From: Forficula auricularia
Taxonomy: Eukaryota > Arthropoda > Insecta > Dermaptera > Forficulidae
Direction: 5' to 3'
Length of the DNA: 64,000 bases
NCBI GenBank assembly: GCA_024734495.1
Contig: JALMQS010000133.1
Location: forward strand, 245,182 to 309,181
The translations under genes were made by a program, and so were the position numbers. A model generated the notes under the pieces. It was given only the letters and a program-made list of their open reading frames with translations. It made no database searches and was not told where the DNA came from. Positions 8,088-20,340 of this stretch are shown piece after piece. The stretch's first letter is position 1, and every line of letters starts with the position of its first letter.

Positions 8088-11000
8088 ATGTCAGAAAATT
8101 CACTTGCTACGAGATTGTGTAATAATTTAGTATTACGATTAAAAGCAGAACGGGATCTTGAAATTTATCGAAATAAATTTAAAATCACTTTTAATGAATT
8201 AAATGTATTTATTAAACAAATTTTCTTTGTATTAATTGTACAATTTTTAACTAAACACCGTTTTTTTTATTCTAGAAAGTGAAAACTCAATTTGCTGAAC
8301 ACTTTTTGGAAAATAAAGTAAACCTCGAAATTTTAGAGAAAATTAATTTACTAATTAATCAAAATGAATCTGAGGTAAAATAATTTTACTAATTTTTTGA
8401 ATATTTTATTTTTAAAACGCAAATGCCATTAGATATTTTAAATGATATAATAACCAATCCTATTTTGGATTTTGTGATATAATTAACATTTAAATTAAAA
8501 TAATTATTTCTTGAATTTCATCTTGAGCTTTCTCTATTTCTCTTCCTATTCTTCTGCTTCTCCCTTTTTCTTTCTCTGTTCTAAATCTTCCTTATTAAGC
8601 TTAAAAGTGTATTTTTGAGACTTAAGACTAATAACAATAAGTAAAAACTTTGTCTTGAGATACGGTTATCAGCGAATTTAATGTATTTCCAAGACCTAGT
8701 TAAGTATTTCCACCAATTCTTCCTTTCACTGTCTGTTTTGTTCCTCTAATAAAGTACTATTCCCTCTGAAAATACGGTATAATACAAGTATAGGTACCTA
8801 CATGTGTATATGTACATGATTTTTACATGCTTTATTATATTAGCTTCACCTATATGTATCTATTAATGTGACTTTTGTTCTGTTAAATTCCGCAAACATT
8901 TCTCTATAAAAATAATTGTTTACCTACTCAATTTAAATGAAATTATATAAAAATAAAAGGTCATGGGTGATTGAAAATACCAAAGGTGAAGAGGAAAGCG
9001 AAATTCAGGAGATGCTTAATGTTTGGAAGAGATACTGTGAGAATTTGTATTCGAACTCATCTCCCTCCCAATCCAAGATATGGGTGTACAGCCGATTGTG
9101 GTTGAACCTGACATTCTGCGGGATGAAGTTGTGATGGCTATAAATAAACTTAAAAGAACAAGGCGTGCTGATCGGATGGCATCCCATCAGAGCTGATTGA
9201 GGCTTCTGGGGAGCTCGGTATTGAGATGTTCCTTGGGATTTGCAGCAAGAAATGGATTACTCTACGTTGGCCGAGAGAATGGACAGACTCAGTCTTTATT
9301 CCGCTTCAAAAGAAGGGATCCAAAAAGAAATGTGACAATTATAGGCTTATTGCTTTAGTGTCACATGCTAGTAAGATTATGTTGCACATTCTACATTCAA
9401 GAATAAGGTCCTTCCTTGATGGCCAAATTCCTGAAGAACAAGCATGTTAAAGGGAAAGGAACACGTGAAGAAATCTTAAATCTAAGACAAATGATTGAAA
9501 AGTCACATGAATTTAATACACCGGTATTCCTCTGGTTCGTGGATTACCGAAAGGCTTTCGATACCTTCAAGTGGCCCCATCTATGGAAGATATTAGATGA
9601 AATGGGCTCCCGCAACAACTTGGGTCCCTCATCGAATCACTCTATGTCTCAAACACTGCGAAGGTTCAGTGTTAAAGCCGGTGTCCGTCAAGGATGTATA
9701 CTTTCTCCCATCCTTTTCAATATATATGGCGAATATGCCATGAGAAATGCTCTTGATGAATGGAACGGCGGATTTTCTGTTGGAGGACATAAAATTAACA
9801 ACTTGAGATATGCAGACGATACCACTTTGATTGCCAGCTCTATGGATGAACTAATGGAAATAGTAGAGAGGGTAGAAACTGCCAGCCAGGAGATAGGGCT
9901 TAAAATCAACCAAACAAAAACGAAGGTAATGATTATAGATCGCCAAAATAACAACCAACCGAATGTGACACACATTGCGGGGTGTGAGGTGGTCCCTAAA
10001 TTCGTTTATCTGGGTGCCGTCCTCTCAAATGATGGCCGTTGCAGTGATGAAATAAGAAGACGAATCCAACTATCCAAAAGTGCAATGTCCCGATTCACAA
10101 AAATATGGAAGGACAGACAAATCTCCAACAACACCAAGATGAGATTAGTCCAATCCCTAATTTTTCTATCTTTCTGTATGGAGCGGAGACTTGGACTATG
10201 CTGCAAAGGGACCGGGACCGGGTGCGCGCCTTCGAGATGTGGTGTTGGCGAAGGCTTCTTAGAATTCCTTGGACGGCCCGTCGTACGAATATTTCGATCC
10301 TTCGGGCACAAGGTGAATTCTAAGGATTTACCCTTTGACAACGTTTAAAAAGAGTTTACCAACCGACATACAACTGGCCCTAAGTGAGCTGGGAGTACAG
10401 GTGCGTCTGGATGATATTGTCTCTCACGAAATCCTCCGATACTTCGGGCATATAATGCGTCGAGAGAATACGCTAGAGAAGACCATTATAGAAGGAAAAG
10501 TCTCGAGGGTGTTTTCCATCAAGATGGATCGACCAGGTGACCAAACTAACTGGCAGTCCTCTGCGCGGCGTCGTCCCGGGGGCGCGTGACAGAAATAAGT
10601 GGCGCCTTACTGTGAACAGGGCCATATTACCACACACTGATCACGACGCCTCATTTATGAGGCATACGACTTAGAAGAATATAAGAATAATAAAAATAAA
10701 TACATTTCATTCTGTTAAATTCCGCAAACTTTTCTCTATAAAAATAATTAAAACTAAAAAGTAAAAAAATAAATTATATTTTAAAAAACTAAATTACATG
10801 CTTCTAAAAAGTATAAAATAATGTAATACTTAATCAAAAAGCGTGGGGCACTTTGTCGAAATTAATTAAAAGTTTCTGCACTCCACACTTTTTGATATAG
10901 GGCTATTACACACTGTCGACTAATCGCCGGCGACTGTGAATTTCTATAGTTTAAATAAGCGTTTGCGCACTTGGTTGCCGGTCTCGTCCTAAGGCCCATT

Positions 11001-14000
11001 ACGCACGCCGGCGACTTGGTCGACGGCGACTGTTACTTTCTATAGTTTAAATGCGTTATTTAACGGATTATAGTGGTGTTTCACAAAGTGGAAATAAAAT
11101 TAAAAAATTAAAAAATCCTTTAAATTATTTTGGAGATTTTTTTTTTATTTATCTCTATACATATTTCTGGCTATGAACCCTTCAAGAGATAAATAAAAAA
11201 GTAAATAAAATAAAAGTTGTAAGAGATAAATAAAAAAAAAATCTCCAAAATAATTTAAAAGATTTTTTAATTTTATTTCCACTTTGTGAAACACCACTAT
11301 AATCCGTTAAATAATTCCTGTGTTTAATATGTTTCACTATAAACAAACACCGCTTTCCTTAAACTTTGTTTAAATGAGTGTTTACGTACTTGGTTCCCGG
11401 TTGCGTCGTGCGTAAACACTCATTTAAACTATAGAAAGTCACAGTCGCCGGCGACCAGTCGACAGTGCGTAATAGGCCTAAGTATTAACATTATTTTGTA
11501 TTTTTTAGAAGCATGTTTTTTATTTTTTTTATTTTGTTTGTGGTCTGGATTCAGATACCCACGATAACTTAAGAACGAAAAGTCGTAGCAAGCTCCTTTT
11601 TGTGCCAAAACATTTATATTTCCAATGCGGAAAATTGATCCTATTTTGGACTTTCTAGCTTTAGAACTTCTGGTTTAAAAACTCAGTAAATATTTTTTGA
11701 ATGATTTTGTTGAGATTGTAAGACTCTGTTATTATATAGACATAAATATACAATTTATTTCATATTTAAGTTTATTGTTAATTACTTATAAGGCCGTCTC
11801 TAGAGTATATAAGTTTTCGCTTTTTTTATGATTTTAAAAATGTGTGGGGTTGAGCGATTCTTTCATTAGAATCTGATCAAGAAAAATTACTAAAAAGGGC
11901 GCGGATAGGATTATCTGTCTTCTTTTAGAGCTAAGTATTGCAAGAAAGCCAAATACAAGTCCAGACCTGTTTGACACTGAGATTAATGTCCTAGTTTACA
12001 CGGAGCGGAATTTCCACCTCGGTAAAAACACGATGAAATCATTCGCTTTCCGCCCATCCGGGCACACTGGGCAGAATAATAGGGTCCACTACTCCAGTCT
12101 GTCGCTCAGTGGAATTTTCCGCCCTATATGGGCAGCTTCATTTAAAAGCATTGCTTGCATACAAAGCCAAAAATTCTGCCCCGTATGAACTTAAAGACTT
12201 AATTTCTATTATTCTAGGAACGGCCTTTAACGCTAAGTAATATCAAATCGAAATGAATATCAGATTTAGATATTTTTCATTTAAAATGATTTATTTAAAG
12301 AAAATGTAAACAGCGTTCCGAGTCTTGAAAAAAGTTTCCCCTTTTCCTTCAATTTATTATATATCAATATTATTTTATTTTAATTTATTTTTTTGTTTTA
12401 GAAAACTGATTTTGTCGAAATATTATCAGAAATTAGACAAGAAAATAGGATTCTAAAGAATGAAATTACAGCCACTAAAGAAAAAGTATGAACTCAAATA
12501 AAATTATTTATTAAAATATAAAATTGACCATTTGTAAAGCATCTTTTTTTCCCTTTAGACCGAATTATTATATAATGAAATTCAACACTTAAGAAGAGAA
12601 TCAAAATATCCCATTGATCCAACGAACACATCATTAAACATCACAAAAGAGGTAGTTATTTTTGAGATTCTTTATAAAATAATCTTAATATTTTCTACTT
12701 TAAAATTTTTTATAGTTAAATTTTAATCTTGTTTTTCCTTTTCTCTTCTGCAACTCTTACATATTTCCCACCCCTCTCTTCAGAATCATCATCATATTGA
12801 GTATACTGTCCTAAGACTGGTTTGATGCAACAATCCGTCTCCACTCGACTCTGTCCCCCGCCAGCTGATTGACCTCTCTAAATGTCTTGCATCCCATATC
12901 CCCAATTATTTGGTTGAAATATTCTAATCTGGGTCTTCCCCTTCCCTTTTCTTTCCCACCTCCCCCTCCAAGATATCCCTAAGCAGTCCCCCATGTCTCA
13001 GTGTGTGCCCCATCATCTGACCTCTTCTCTTCTTCAGACTCTTCCACAGGGTTCTTCTTTCTCCGATTCTTCCAAGAACTTCTTCATTTGTAATTTTATC
13101 CATCCATTTGATATTCATCATTCTTCTGTAGCACCACATTTCGAAAGCCTCTAATCTCTTTCTCTCCGCTTCTCTAATTGTCCAGGTTTCACACCCGTAC
13201 ATGGCTATGCTCCATACATATGTCTTCAATAGCAACTTCCTGTTTTCTAAGCTGATTGAGGAGGAGCATAGTAGTTTTTGCTTTGAATTAAACCCCATTT
13301 TTGCTTGGGCAATTCTTGATTTAATTTCGTTTTCGCTCCTCCCATCCCATGTTATTTTACTTCCTAGGTAGCGGAATTCCTTAACTCCTTCTAGGTTTTC
13401 TTGGTTAATTTTGATGCATTCCTGTCTCGTTTGTTCTTTTTTGTACATACTAGGACCTTGGTTTTATTCTTGTTTATTTTCATTTTGATTTCTTCTATTA
13501 GGATTTGGTTAATTCCATTCAAGGCGTCCTCTAATTCTTTTTTATTGCTTCCTAGAAGGGCAATGTCATCGGCAAATCTTAACATCTTTTGACCTTGGAT
13601 TTCGATACCTTCAGAATAAATCTTTATTATACAGGGTGATTCATCGGTCTGTCCTCTCTTTATAACTCTTATAACTCTTTAATTTTAAGTCAGAGATAAA
13701 AACTCTTCACATATAATTTATATGATATGTTATTGTCTATCTACGTACTATATGCATTTGTATATAGGTGCTCCGTTTAAGTGCAACATATAGCTTTATA
13801 TTTCTTAATGGAACACCCTATATATATTTATTTATTTTGATAATAAATAGATTCCCTTTAAAAAAGTATAGAGTAATAAGGCGTCTAAAAAAAAAACTTC
13901 TTAATTTATCATTTTAGACCCCTTATTACTTTATACTTTTTTAAAGGAATCTAATTTACTATCAAAATAAATAAATAGATATAGGGTGTTCCATTAAGAA

Positions 14001-17000
14001 ATATAAAGTTACATATTGTTGCGCTTAAACGAGCACCCTATATACAAATGCATATGGTACGTAGTTCATATAAATTATATTTGAAGAGTTTTTCCTCTTC
14101 GACTTAAAATAAAACTTATAAGGATTATAAAGAGAACATAGACCGATGAATCATCCTGTATACATGTATATAATCAAAATTAAAAATTTAATCATTCTAT
14201 ATGTTACAATTTCACTATTTTATAACAAAATAATGCTAATTTAGCAAAACAGAGCAGGCACAGGCAGAACACGATACACTTGTTGTTATCTTCGATATTT
14301 TGTTGTCAAGCTCGAGGCCCGGCGAGCAATAGAAATGCACAGAAGAAGTTTATTATTAAAATGAAATTATTATTATTATTGAGTACCTTCCATGTCGTCT
14401 AAAATGAGTAGAACATAAGAAAAAAAAAATCCCGTCTCCCCGGAATTCTCACTAAAAAAATGTTCACCTTATTTTAGATTCTTATTATTAAAAATATTTC
14501 CAGTATATTTTTGTAAATATGATTACATCTGCAACAAAAACTTAATAGATTTCTATAATGTAGAATTCCCCTGAGTATAAATATACTAAAATTAAATAAA
14601 TATTGGTAAATTATTTTTTAATCTTTTTCAGACTACTGCTAAAAATAATGAATTGATATGTAAAATAGATAACAACATACTTCATTTACAAAAAGAACTT
14701 GATAATATTAAAAATATAGTAAGTAACATTTTATATATTATGTTATTTAAAAAAAAATGTTTCATATATTTAGGATCTAAAGTAAACTGTTCGCAAGTTT
14801 TAAATCAATATATAAATTATGTATTAGTTTACAGTGGCGGATTAAGAGGTAAGTGGACTAATCGGCCGCGTAGGGCCCCAAGGTCTTAAATGGGCTATGA
14901 TTTAATGCGAAAGATGGTCAACTCGCACAAAACCAAAGAAAAAATGTTTTTTAATGAAAACAAAGCAGTCTGACATGAATTTTCAATAAGAAAAAATTTC
15001 ATAGTTAATTCATTTTATAGCAAATTATGTGATTGATAACATCTAGGCAGAACTATCACAAAGAACTCAGACTGCTGTAGCAGTAGTCTCGCGATATAAT
15101 CTTGCGCGATCAAAACAATTCTCATTAATGTATTAATTATTCTTTAATATATTAATGAGAAAATTATAAATTTATTTAACTTCATTATTTCAAGTTAGAA
15201 ATATATAAGTTCAGATATTATTTTCACTTAATATTTGACAAAAATCACCTGCATTCGATTCGCGATTGAATCAAATGTAGGAAACATAAGATTAATTAAT
15301 GGCAAGCACCTAACATACGTGCTAACAGATCGGGCGCTCTGGACTGTGAGATTGAATAGGTATATAACATCTCAGATTTCAAATTTATTTGGTGATCCAT
15401 CCAAGTGTCATGCCGGCTAAACGCAATAATGACGTTGGATTATAGCTAAATGGATCATATCTTTTTTCATTCTCTCTTGGTCCAGACTTAAGACTCAGCA
15501 GACTCCAATAGCTTCAACCAGCAGTAGTCTCGCGAATATATCTTGTTCAAAAACCGCAATCAAAACAATTCTCATTAATGTATTAATTATTCTTTAATAT
15601 ATTAATGAGAAAATTATAAGTTTATCAGACTTATAAAGTTGTAGATCCTATTCGAATATTTTTAGATTGGAATTTATCAATAGAAGAAAAAAGAATGTGA
15701 TAAAAAAGTTTAAGGATATTTACATAAATAATTTTGATGAAATTGACCATTTTTTAATATTTCTAAAAGTAAATTAGGACATCATAAAAGCCACACCAGA
15801 CATCTATCGAGCCGCCAAAGAAATTATTTGACCATTTCCTACTGTTGAAGTATTGAACATTTTTTTAACGATTCCCTTATCTAATCCTAAAGATCGTTTT
15901 CTGTTTTAAAGCGTGTAAAAAATTAGTTAACGAGTACAATGGGAGAAGAAAGATTAAATTCTGTATCCTATTCTGTTAATAGAGCAGGAAATTTTAAACC
16001 GAATTGACACAACCAAAATAATAATTGACGAATTTGCAAGAAATAAAACAAGCCCGAAAAAGATGTTTTTTTTTTAATAAATTTATTTTATGCTATGAAA
16101 TTTTTATTACTTTTCTTTTCTAACTTTATTTTTGACGGGCCCGAAATTTTTACCGCTTGACTTGATCCGCCACTGCTGATTGAGCAAAACTTTAGAATAA
16201 CGAGAAAATTAGAAAGCGTTAAGGCAGGTTAACACGGAGTCGTGAACCGGGCGAGAGCACTACTTGATTTGCGCATGCGCTACGACTTGCTTATTCAACA
16301 CAGTAACCCACGACCTTTCCTAGTTCACACGGATCTAGTGTCCTCGTTGTTAGTTTTTCGCCCGTTGTTCAATCATGGCAGAACGTTCTTTCTTAGAAAT
16401 GAATGAACTATTGAAAACCATGGAACCCTAGGCTTATATATGTCATCAGTCCGAGGCTCGATTTCTTAGTTCGCAATTTTTTTACTTCCTGATAATAGGA
16501 AAATCGAATGTTTTTAATTTTCTTCACGAATACCAAAGCCGTCAATTTCTTGTAATGCTTCGTTGATTGCATCTCGGTTTTTTGTAATGTTCTGAATTTA
16601 TTTTCCACAAACATTCCTTTTCGTTCCTTTACTTAACCGGATCCTGAGTGGGAGGATCGGAGGTTTATAAGGGGAGATGTGGAGGCCCTATAATTACGAT
16701 CTTCATCACCTGCACATTATTCATTTTATATACCGACATGTTGTCAGCTCTTTCGGTATGAATACGAATTAACGGTCGTGGTCTTTCCAACCAATCGGAA
16801 AGATTACGACTCGCCTATTCGACCTCCACTCTCACTACCGATAGCTCAGACGAGGTAGTGAACACGACCGGCTGGCCTATGAGTAGTGCTCTCGCCCGTT
16901 TCACTACTCCGTGTGAACCCCGCTTTATATTATTTATTTTTATTTTAATATTAATGAAACAAATTAACCAATACAAAACGCTTTCTAATTTTATCGTTAT

Positions 17001-18100
17001 TCTTTAGATTTTCTATACTTGTTTCAGTTTCTCACCAGTTTAACTTATAAAATATATCGATTCAATACTTGTGAACATATTATGTAGAAATAGGACATGT
17101 ATTGTCTATTTTTGTAATATTTTAAAAATTTACTTTACATAATGCTTGATGATATTTATATTTTTTATTTTAATAGATAACTAATGATATTGATATATCT
17201 GAAAATGAACTTAGCTACAAGGAAGAAAACAACGTTCATTCACCTTTTGAAGATGTGATAATTAATACTGCTGAGTCTGGAAATATTTGGGATGCAATAC
17301 TGAAACGTTCTTTACCTTCAGTTAAATATTGGATTGAAAATGAACCTGAATGCATAAATAAAGTGGGATCTTATAAATATGATTTTGACACACCTTTACA
17401 GTTAGCTGCTTATGAAGGCCATTCTGAAATCACTAGTATTTTATTAGCCAAAGGAGCGGAAATTCATGCCAGACATAAATATGTATTTAACACGCCTTTA
17501 CATTTTGCAGTATTAATGGGACATTTCGATGTTGTAAAATGTTTAATCTCTAATGGTGCCAATATTAATATTCCTAATAAAATCAATTGGCTGCCCATCC
17601 ATTTTGCTTGTAAAAAAGGTCATTTTGAAATAGCTAAATTTTTAATTTCTAAAGGAGCAAATATTAATGTGACTTGTAAATTCGAAAATTTATCTCCTAT
17701 ACATTTAGCCGCATCAATGGGCCATTTAAATATTGTTCAACATTTGGGTGACCTCGGTCTTAATCTTGATATTAAAGATAAAAACTTAAATACCCCTTTG
17801 CATTTAGCATCTTTTAAGGGCCGAATTGATGTTGTTAAATATTTAATTTCCAAAGGTGTAAATCTAGAAGCCATACGAAGTCATGACTTGGATACACCTT
17901 TGCATTTAGCTTGTATCAAAGGATTTTTAGATATTGCACAATTTTTATTAGAAAACGGGGCTAATATTTCGCCCAAAAACAAAAATAAAAATACTCCTTT
18001 ACATTTAGCTGCGTTTAATGGTCGGTTAGATGTTGTAAAATTTTTAGTAAATAAAGGAGCGAATTTTAGAGAGAAAATGCTTATAACGAATCCTCATTAA
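8088..18100 (+). CDS. coiled-coil and ankyrin-repeat protein, six coding exons
   Basis: Exons (all phase 0): 8088-8204, 8276-8374, 12402-12485, 12559-12651, 14632-14718, 17177-18100, each with AG acceptor and GT donor, giving 467 residues. The start ATG at 8088 follows an in-frame TAA at 8082 and a good acceptor at 8076, so a 5' untranslated exon probably lies upstream. Exons 1-5 (160 residues) are charged and helical (EILEKINLLINQ, EILSEIRQENRILKNEI, ILHLQKELDNIKNI), likely a coiled coil. Exon 6 holds seven ankyrin repeats of about 34 residues, for example NTPLHLASFKGRIDVVKYLI. Ankyrin repeats bind proteins; the partner is unknown. The stop at 18100 cuts repeat eight; shifting one base near 18076 (A-run) continues ESSLKMAQYGNYTSIIRFL to a stop at 18159. 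That is a recent frameshift or a sequencing error. I do not recognise a named orthologue. Confidence 0.85.
8918..10710 (+). mobile_element. 5'-truncated RTE-like LINE with 39-bp target duplication
   Basis: Flanked by an almost identical 39-bp direct repeat (8879-8917 and 10711-10749, one mismatch, starting TCTGTTAAATTCCGCAAAC). Frames inside, shifted several times, encode the middle and end of an RT: KKGSKKKCDNYRLIALVSH, FVDYRKAFDTFKWPHLW, GVRQGCILSPILFN, LRYADDTTLIASS, YLGAVLSNDGRC, YGAETWTM, FEMWCWRRLLRIPWTARRT and LRYFGHIMRRE. It lacks the endonuclease. It lies in intron 2 of the ankyrin gene, same strand. Frameshifts at about 9130, 9440, 10170 and 10320 make it dead. Confidence 0.85.
10316..10383. 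mobile_element. short remnant of the Harbinger-type MITE inside the LINE
   Basis: The LINE frame breaks after NISILRAQGEF and resumes at ALSELGVQVRLDDI. Between them lies a TAA-flanked insert whose right end, CGACATACAACTGGCCC, equals the terminal inverted repeat of the MITE at 29629. The left terminus is degraded. About 60 bp remain. Confidence 0.6.
10797..11514. repeat. three-level nested inverted repeat
   Basis: Outer arms about 10797-10832 and 11481-11514. Inside, a MITE-like element 10898-11480 has arms starting TAGGGCTATTACACACTGTC with GTCGCCGGCGACTGTGA-type sequence and the inner phrase TTTCTATAGTTTAAAT, repeated several times. Innermost arms about 11050-11155 and 11222-11322. No coding potential. 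It lies in intron 2 of the ankyrin gene. The sequence TCAAAAAGCGTGG near 10833 recurs at 50816. Confidence 0.7.
11515..11991. other. intronic sequence, nothing recognised
   Basis: AT-rich intron of the ankyrin gene. No open frame, repeat partner in the window, or splice-flanked exon seen. Confidence 0.4.
11992..12193. mobile_element. small MITE-like element
   Basis: Imperfect terminal inverted repeats: left TAGTTTACACGGAGCGGAA, right complement TAAGTTCATACGGGGCAGAA. About 200 bp, higher GC than the neighbourhood, no frame. Target duplication not clear. Confidence 0.5.
12784..13615 (-). pseudogene. 3' fragment of the 19-22 kb LINE family
   Basis: Almost identical to 19014-19860, 5'-truncated after LRFADDIALLGS and ending in the same ATC-repeat tail. 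Encodes RT end motifs FRYLGSKITWDGRSENEI, SIAMYGCETWTIREAERK, FEMWCYRRMMNIKWMDK. Frameshifts are present (near 13440 and 12945). It lies in intron 4 of the ankyrin gene, antisense. Confidence 0.9.
13630..14161. mobile_element. foldback MITE with TACAGGGTG ends
   Basis: Arms of about 250 bp (13630-13890, 13912-14161) around a 20-bp loop. Ends read TACAGGGTGATTCATCGG and its complement with one change. The arms contain a second internal ACACCCTATAT block. Ends of the TACAGGGTG type occur on many insect MITEs (family knowledge). It follows directly on the truncated LINE at 12784-13615, so it may have joined its broken end. Confidence 0.8.
14832..16175. mobile_element. non-autonomous hAT-like element
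   Basis: Ends CAGTGGCGGATTAAG and complement of CAGTGGCGGATCAAG, the classical hAT terminus. No convincing 8-bp target duplication, so it is old. Inside, a block of about 90 bp starting CAGTAGTCTCGCG is present twice in direct orientation (about 15080-15170 and 15525-15620), and a phrase near 15450 (GGATCATATCTTTTTTC) resembles the long foldback at 53.6-54.2 kb. No transposase frame. In intron 5 of the ankyrin gene. Confidence 0.7.
16195..17008. mobile_element. MITE with 38-bp inverted ends inside an outer inverted repeat
   Basis: Inner element about 16224-16925: left end GGTTAACACGGAGTCGTGAA, right complement GGTTCACACGGAGTAGTGAA, continuing to GGGCGAGAGCACTACT. Flanking it, GAATAACGAGAAAATTAG (16195) is inverted at 16976-17008. 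A 68-residue minus frame at 16614-16408 may be an eroded transposon gene piece, not recognised. Confidence 0.65.
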
Positions 18101-19013
18101 AAATGGCTCAGTATGGAAATTATACTTCTATAATTAGATTTTTATCTCAACTTTCATAATCTCAATTTAAGTAAATACTCTTAGAAAAATTTAAAATTAC
18201 TTAATATTTTTATATTTTATACAATTTTATATTTTTATCTTATATTGAATAGATAAGACTGGAAAATATACAATTACTTAATTTTTGTAAAATAATCACA
18301 TAATTTTATTTTTTTGTGATGAGGGACTATCCAATAATTACGTCATTGAGGTTTTTTGACCTCACCTACCCTAGTTATGCCAAAGATTGTCACACACTCC
18401 TACTGCCCTCTTGTGATGTCACATTCATTTGCAATTTTTAATTAATTAAACAACATATATTGTTTATAACAGTAATATTTTTCAATTGTGTTATAAATTA
18501 AAATGAATCGGAAAAAAATTATATACCGGGTGAGTTTTTTATCTTGAGACAGTCTTACAACTCAAAAACAGTTCATTATATGAAAAAAGTTTCAAATAAA
18601 AGTTTATTTATATCAGGGGAGAAACTAAACTATGCTATTGTTTGTCGACCTAGAACAAGCTTTCAAGGGTATTTCGAGGTCGAGTTCTGTTTTTTAAATG
18701 GAAAGCTATATGTTTCTGTACATATTCTGAATCTGCAAAAAAAAAACTGAACAACTTTTATATGAAGTATTTTTTTATACGACATCAAATAAAAAAAGAT
18801 ATTAAACCAATTAGATCTCAAAAAAATTATAATAATTATTTAACTTAATTATCAAATAATAATGATTGAATATTTAATTATTAAATAAATATTTATTAAT
18901 TGAAAAGTTTTTGTTTTGCCGAGAGAAGCAGAGTTGTTGATTCACAAAGAGAAACAAAGAGGTTGTCCTCTGCTTGATACAAATAAACATACACACATAT
19001 ATATCGAGATGAT
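18101..19013. other. intergenic region after the ankyrin gene
   Basis: No gene seen. A phrase at 18918-18948 (GAGAGAAGCAGAGTTGTTG) recurs at 48878-48908, so part of it belongs to a dispersed repeat. The stretch 18990-19019 is inverted at 22868-22897, on the far side of the LINE between them. Confidence 0.4.
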
Positions 19014-19042
19014 ATATCATCATCATCATTGAGTATACAGTC

Positions 19043-20340
19043 CTAAGACTGGTTTGATGCAACAATCCGTCTCCACTCGACTCTGTCCTCCGCCAGCTGT
19101 TTAACCTCTCTAAATGTCTGGCATCCCATATCCCCAATTATTTGGTTGAAATATTCTAATCTGGGTCTTCCCCTTCCCCTTTTCTTTCCCACCTCCCCCT
19201 CCAAGATATCCCTAAGCAGTCCCCCATGTCTCAGTGTGTGCCCCATCATCTGACCTCTTCTCTTCTTCAGACTCTTCCACAAGGTTCTTCTTTCTCCGAT
19301 TTTTCCAAGAACTTCTTCATTTGTGATTTTATCCATCCATTTGATATTCATCATTCTTCTGTAGCACCACATTTCGAAAGCCTCCAATCTCTTTCTCTCC
19401 GCTTTTCCAATTGTCCAGGTTTCACACCCGTACATGGCTATGCTCCATACATATGTCTTCAATAGCAACTTCCTGTTTGCTAAGCTGATTGAGGAGGAGC
19501 ATAGTAGTTTTTGTTTTGAATTAAACCCCATTTTTGCTTGGGCAATTCTTGATTTAATTTCGTTTTTGCTCCTCCCATCCCATGTTATTTTACTTCCTAG
19601 GTAGCGGAATTCCTTAACTCCTTCTAGGTTTTCTTGGTTAATTTTGATGCATTCCTGTCTCGTTTGTTCTTTTTTTGTACATACTAGGACCTTGGTTTTA
19701 TTCTTGTTTATTTTCATTTTGATTTCTTCTATTAGGATTTGGTTAATTCCATTCAAGGCGTCCTCTAATTCTTTTTTATTGCTTCCTAGAAGGGCAATGT
19801 CATCGGCAAATCTTAACATAGCGATCTTTTGACCTTGGATTTCTATACCTGTATCAATTTTGTCTTTGAATTCTTTAATCGCTTCTTCTATGTATAAGTT
19901 GAAAATCATGGGTGACAGCACACATCCTTGTCTTACACCTTTTTTTATTTTGGCTTCTCTTTGTTCATCACCAATATTTATAATTGCCGTCTGGTTTTGA
20001 TATAGATTGTAGATTAGTCTTCTCTCTCTGAATTTTATTCCCGCCTGTTTTAATATTTTAAACATAATTTCCCAATTGACGTTATCGAATGCTTTTTCTA
20101 GGTCTATGAATCCGATGTAGACAGATTCTTCCCTGATAAAAGCCCTTTCTATTATTAGTCTAAGAGAGAGAATTGCTTCTCGGGTGCCTCTGTTTCTTCT
20201 AAAGCCGAACTGGTCTTCCCCCAGATTTTCTTCAACTCTTTGTTCTATTCTTCTTTGGATTATTTTGGTTAGGATTTTGGAGGCATGTGAGGTTAGGCTA
20301 ATGGTCCTGAAATTTTCACATTTATCCGCGCCTGTCTTTT
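19043..20340 (-). CDS. LINE ORF2 C-terminal half: reverse transcriptase
   Basis: The frame is open from the frameshift at about 20340 to a stop at 19043. Blocks: FGFRRNRGTREAILSLRLI, YIGFIDLEKAFDNVNWEIM (first Asp), GVRQGCVLSPMIFNLYIEE, MLRFADDIALLGSN (FADD), FRYLGSKITWDGRS, YGCETWTIGKAERKRLEAF, MGHTLRHGGLLRDILEGEV, then KKRGRGRPRLEYFNQIIGDM. Terminal residues VEWRRIVASNQS are typical of this LINE group. No internal stop. Together with the previous entry this is one ORF2 with one frameshift. Confidence 0.9.
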
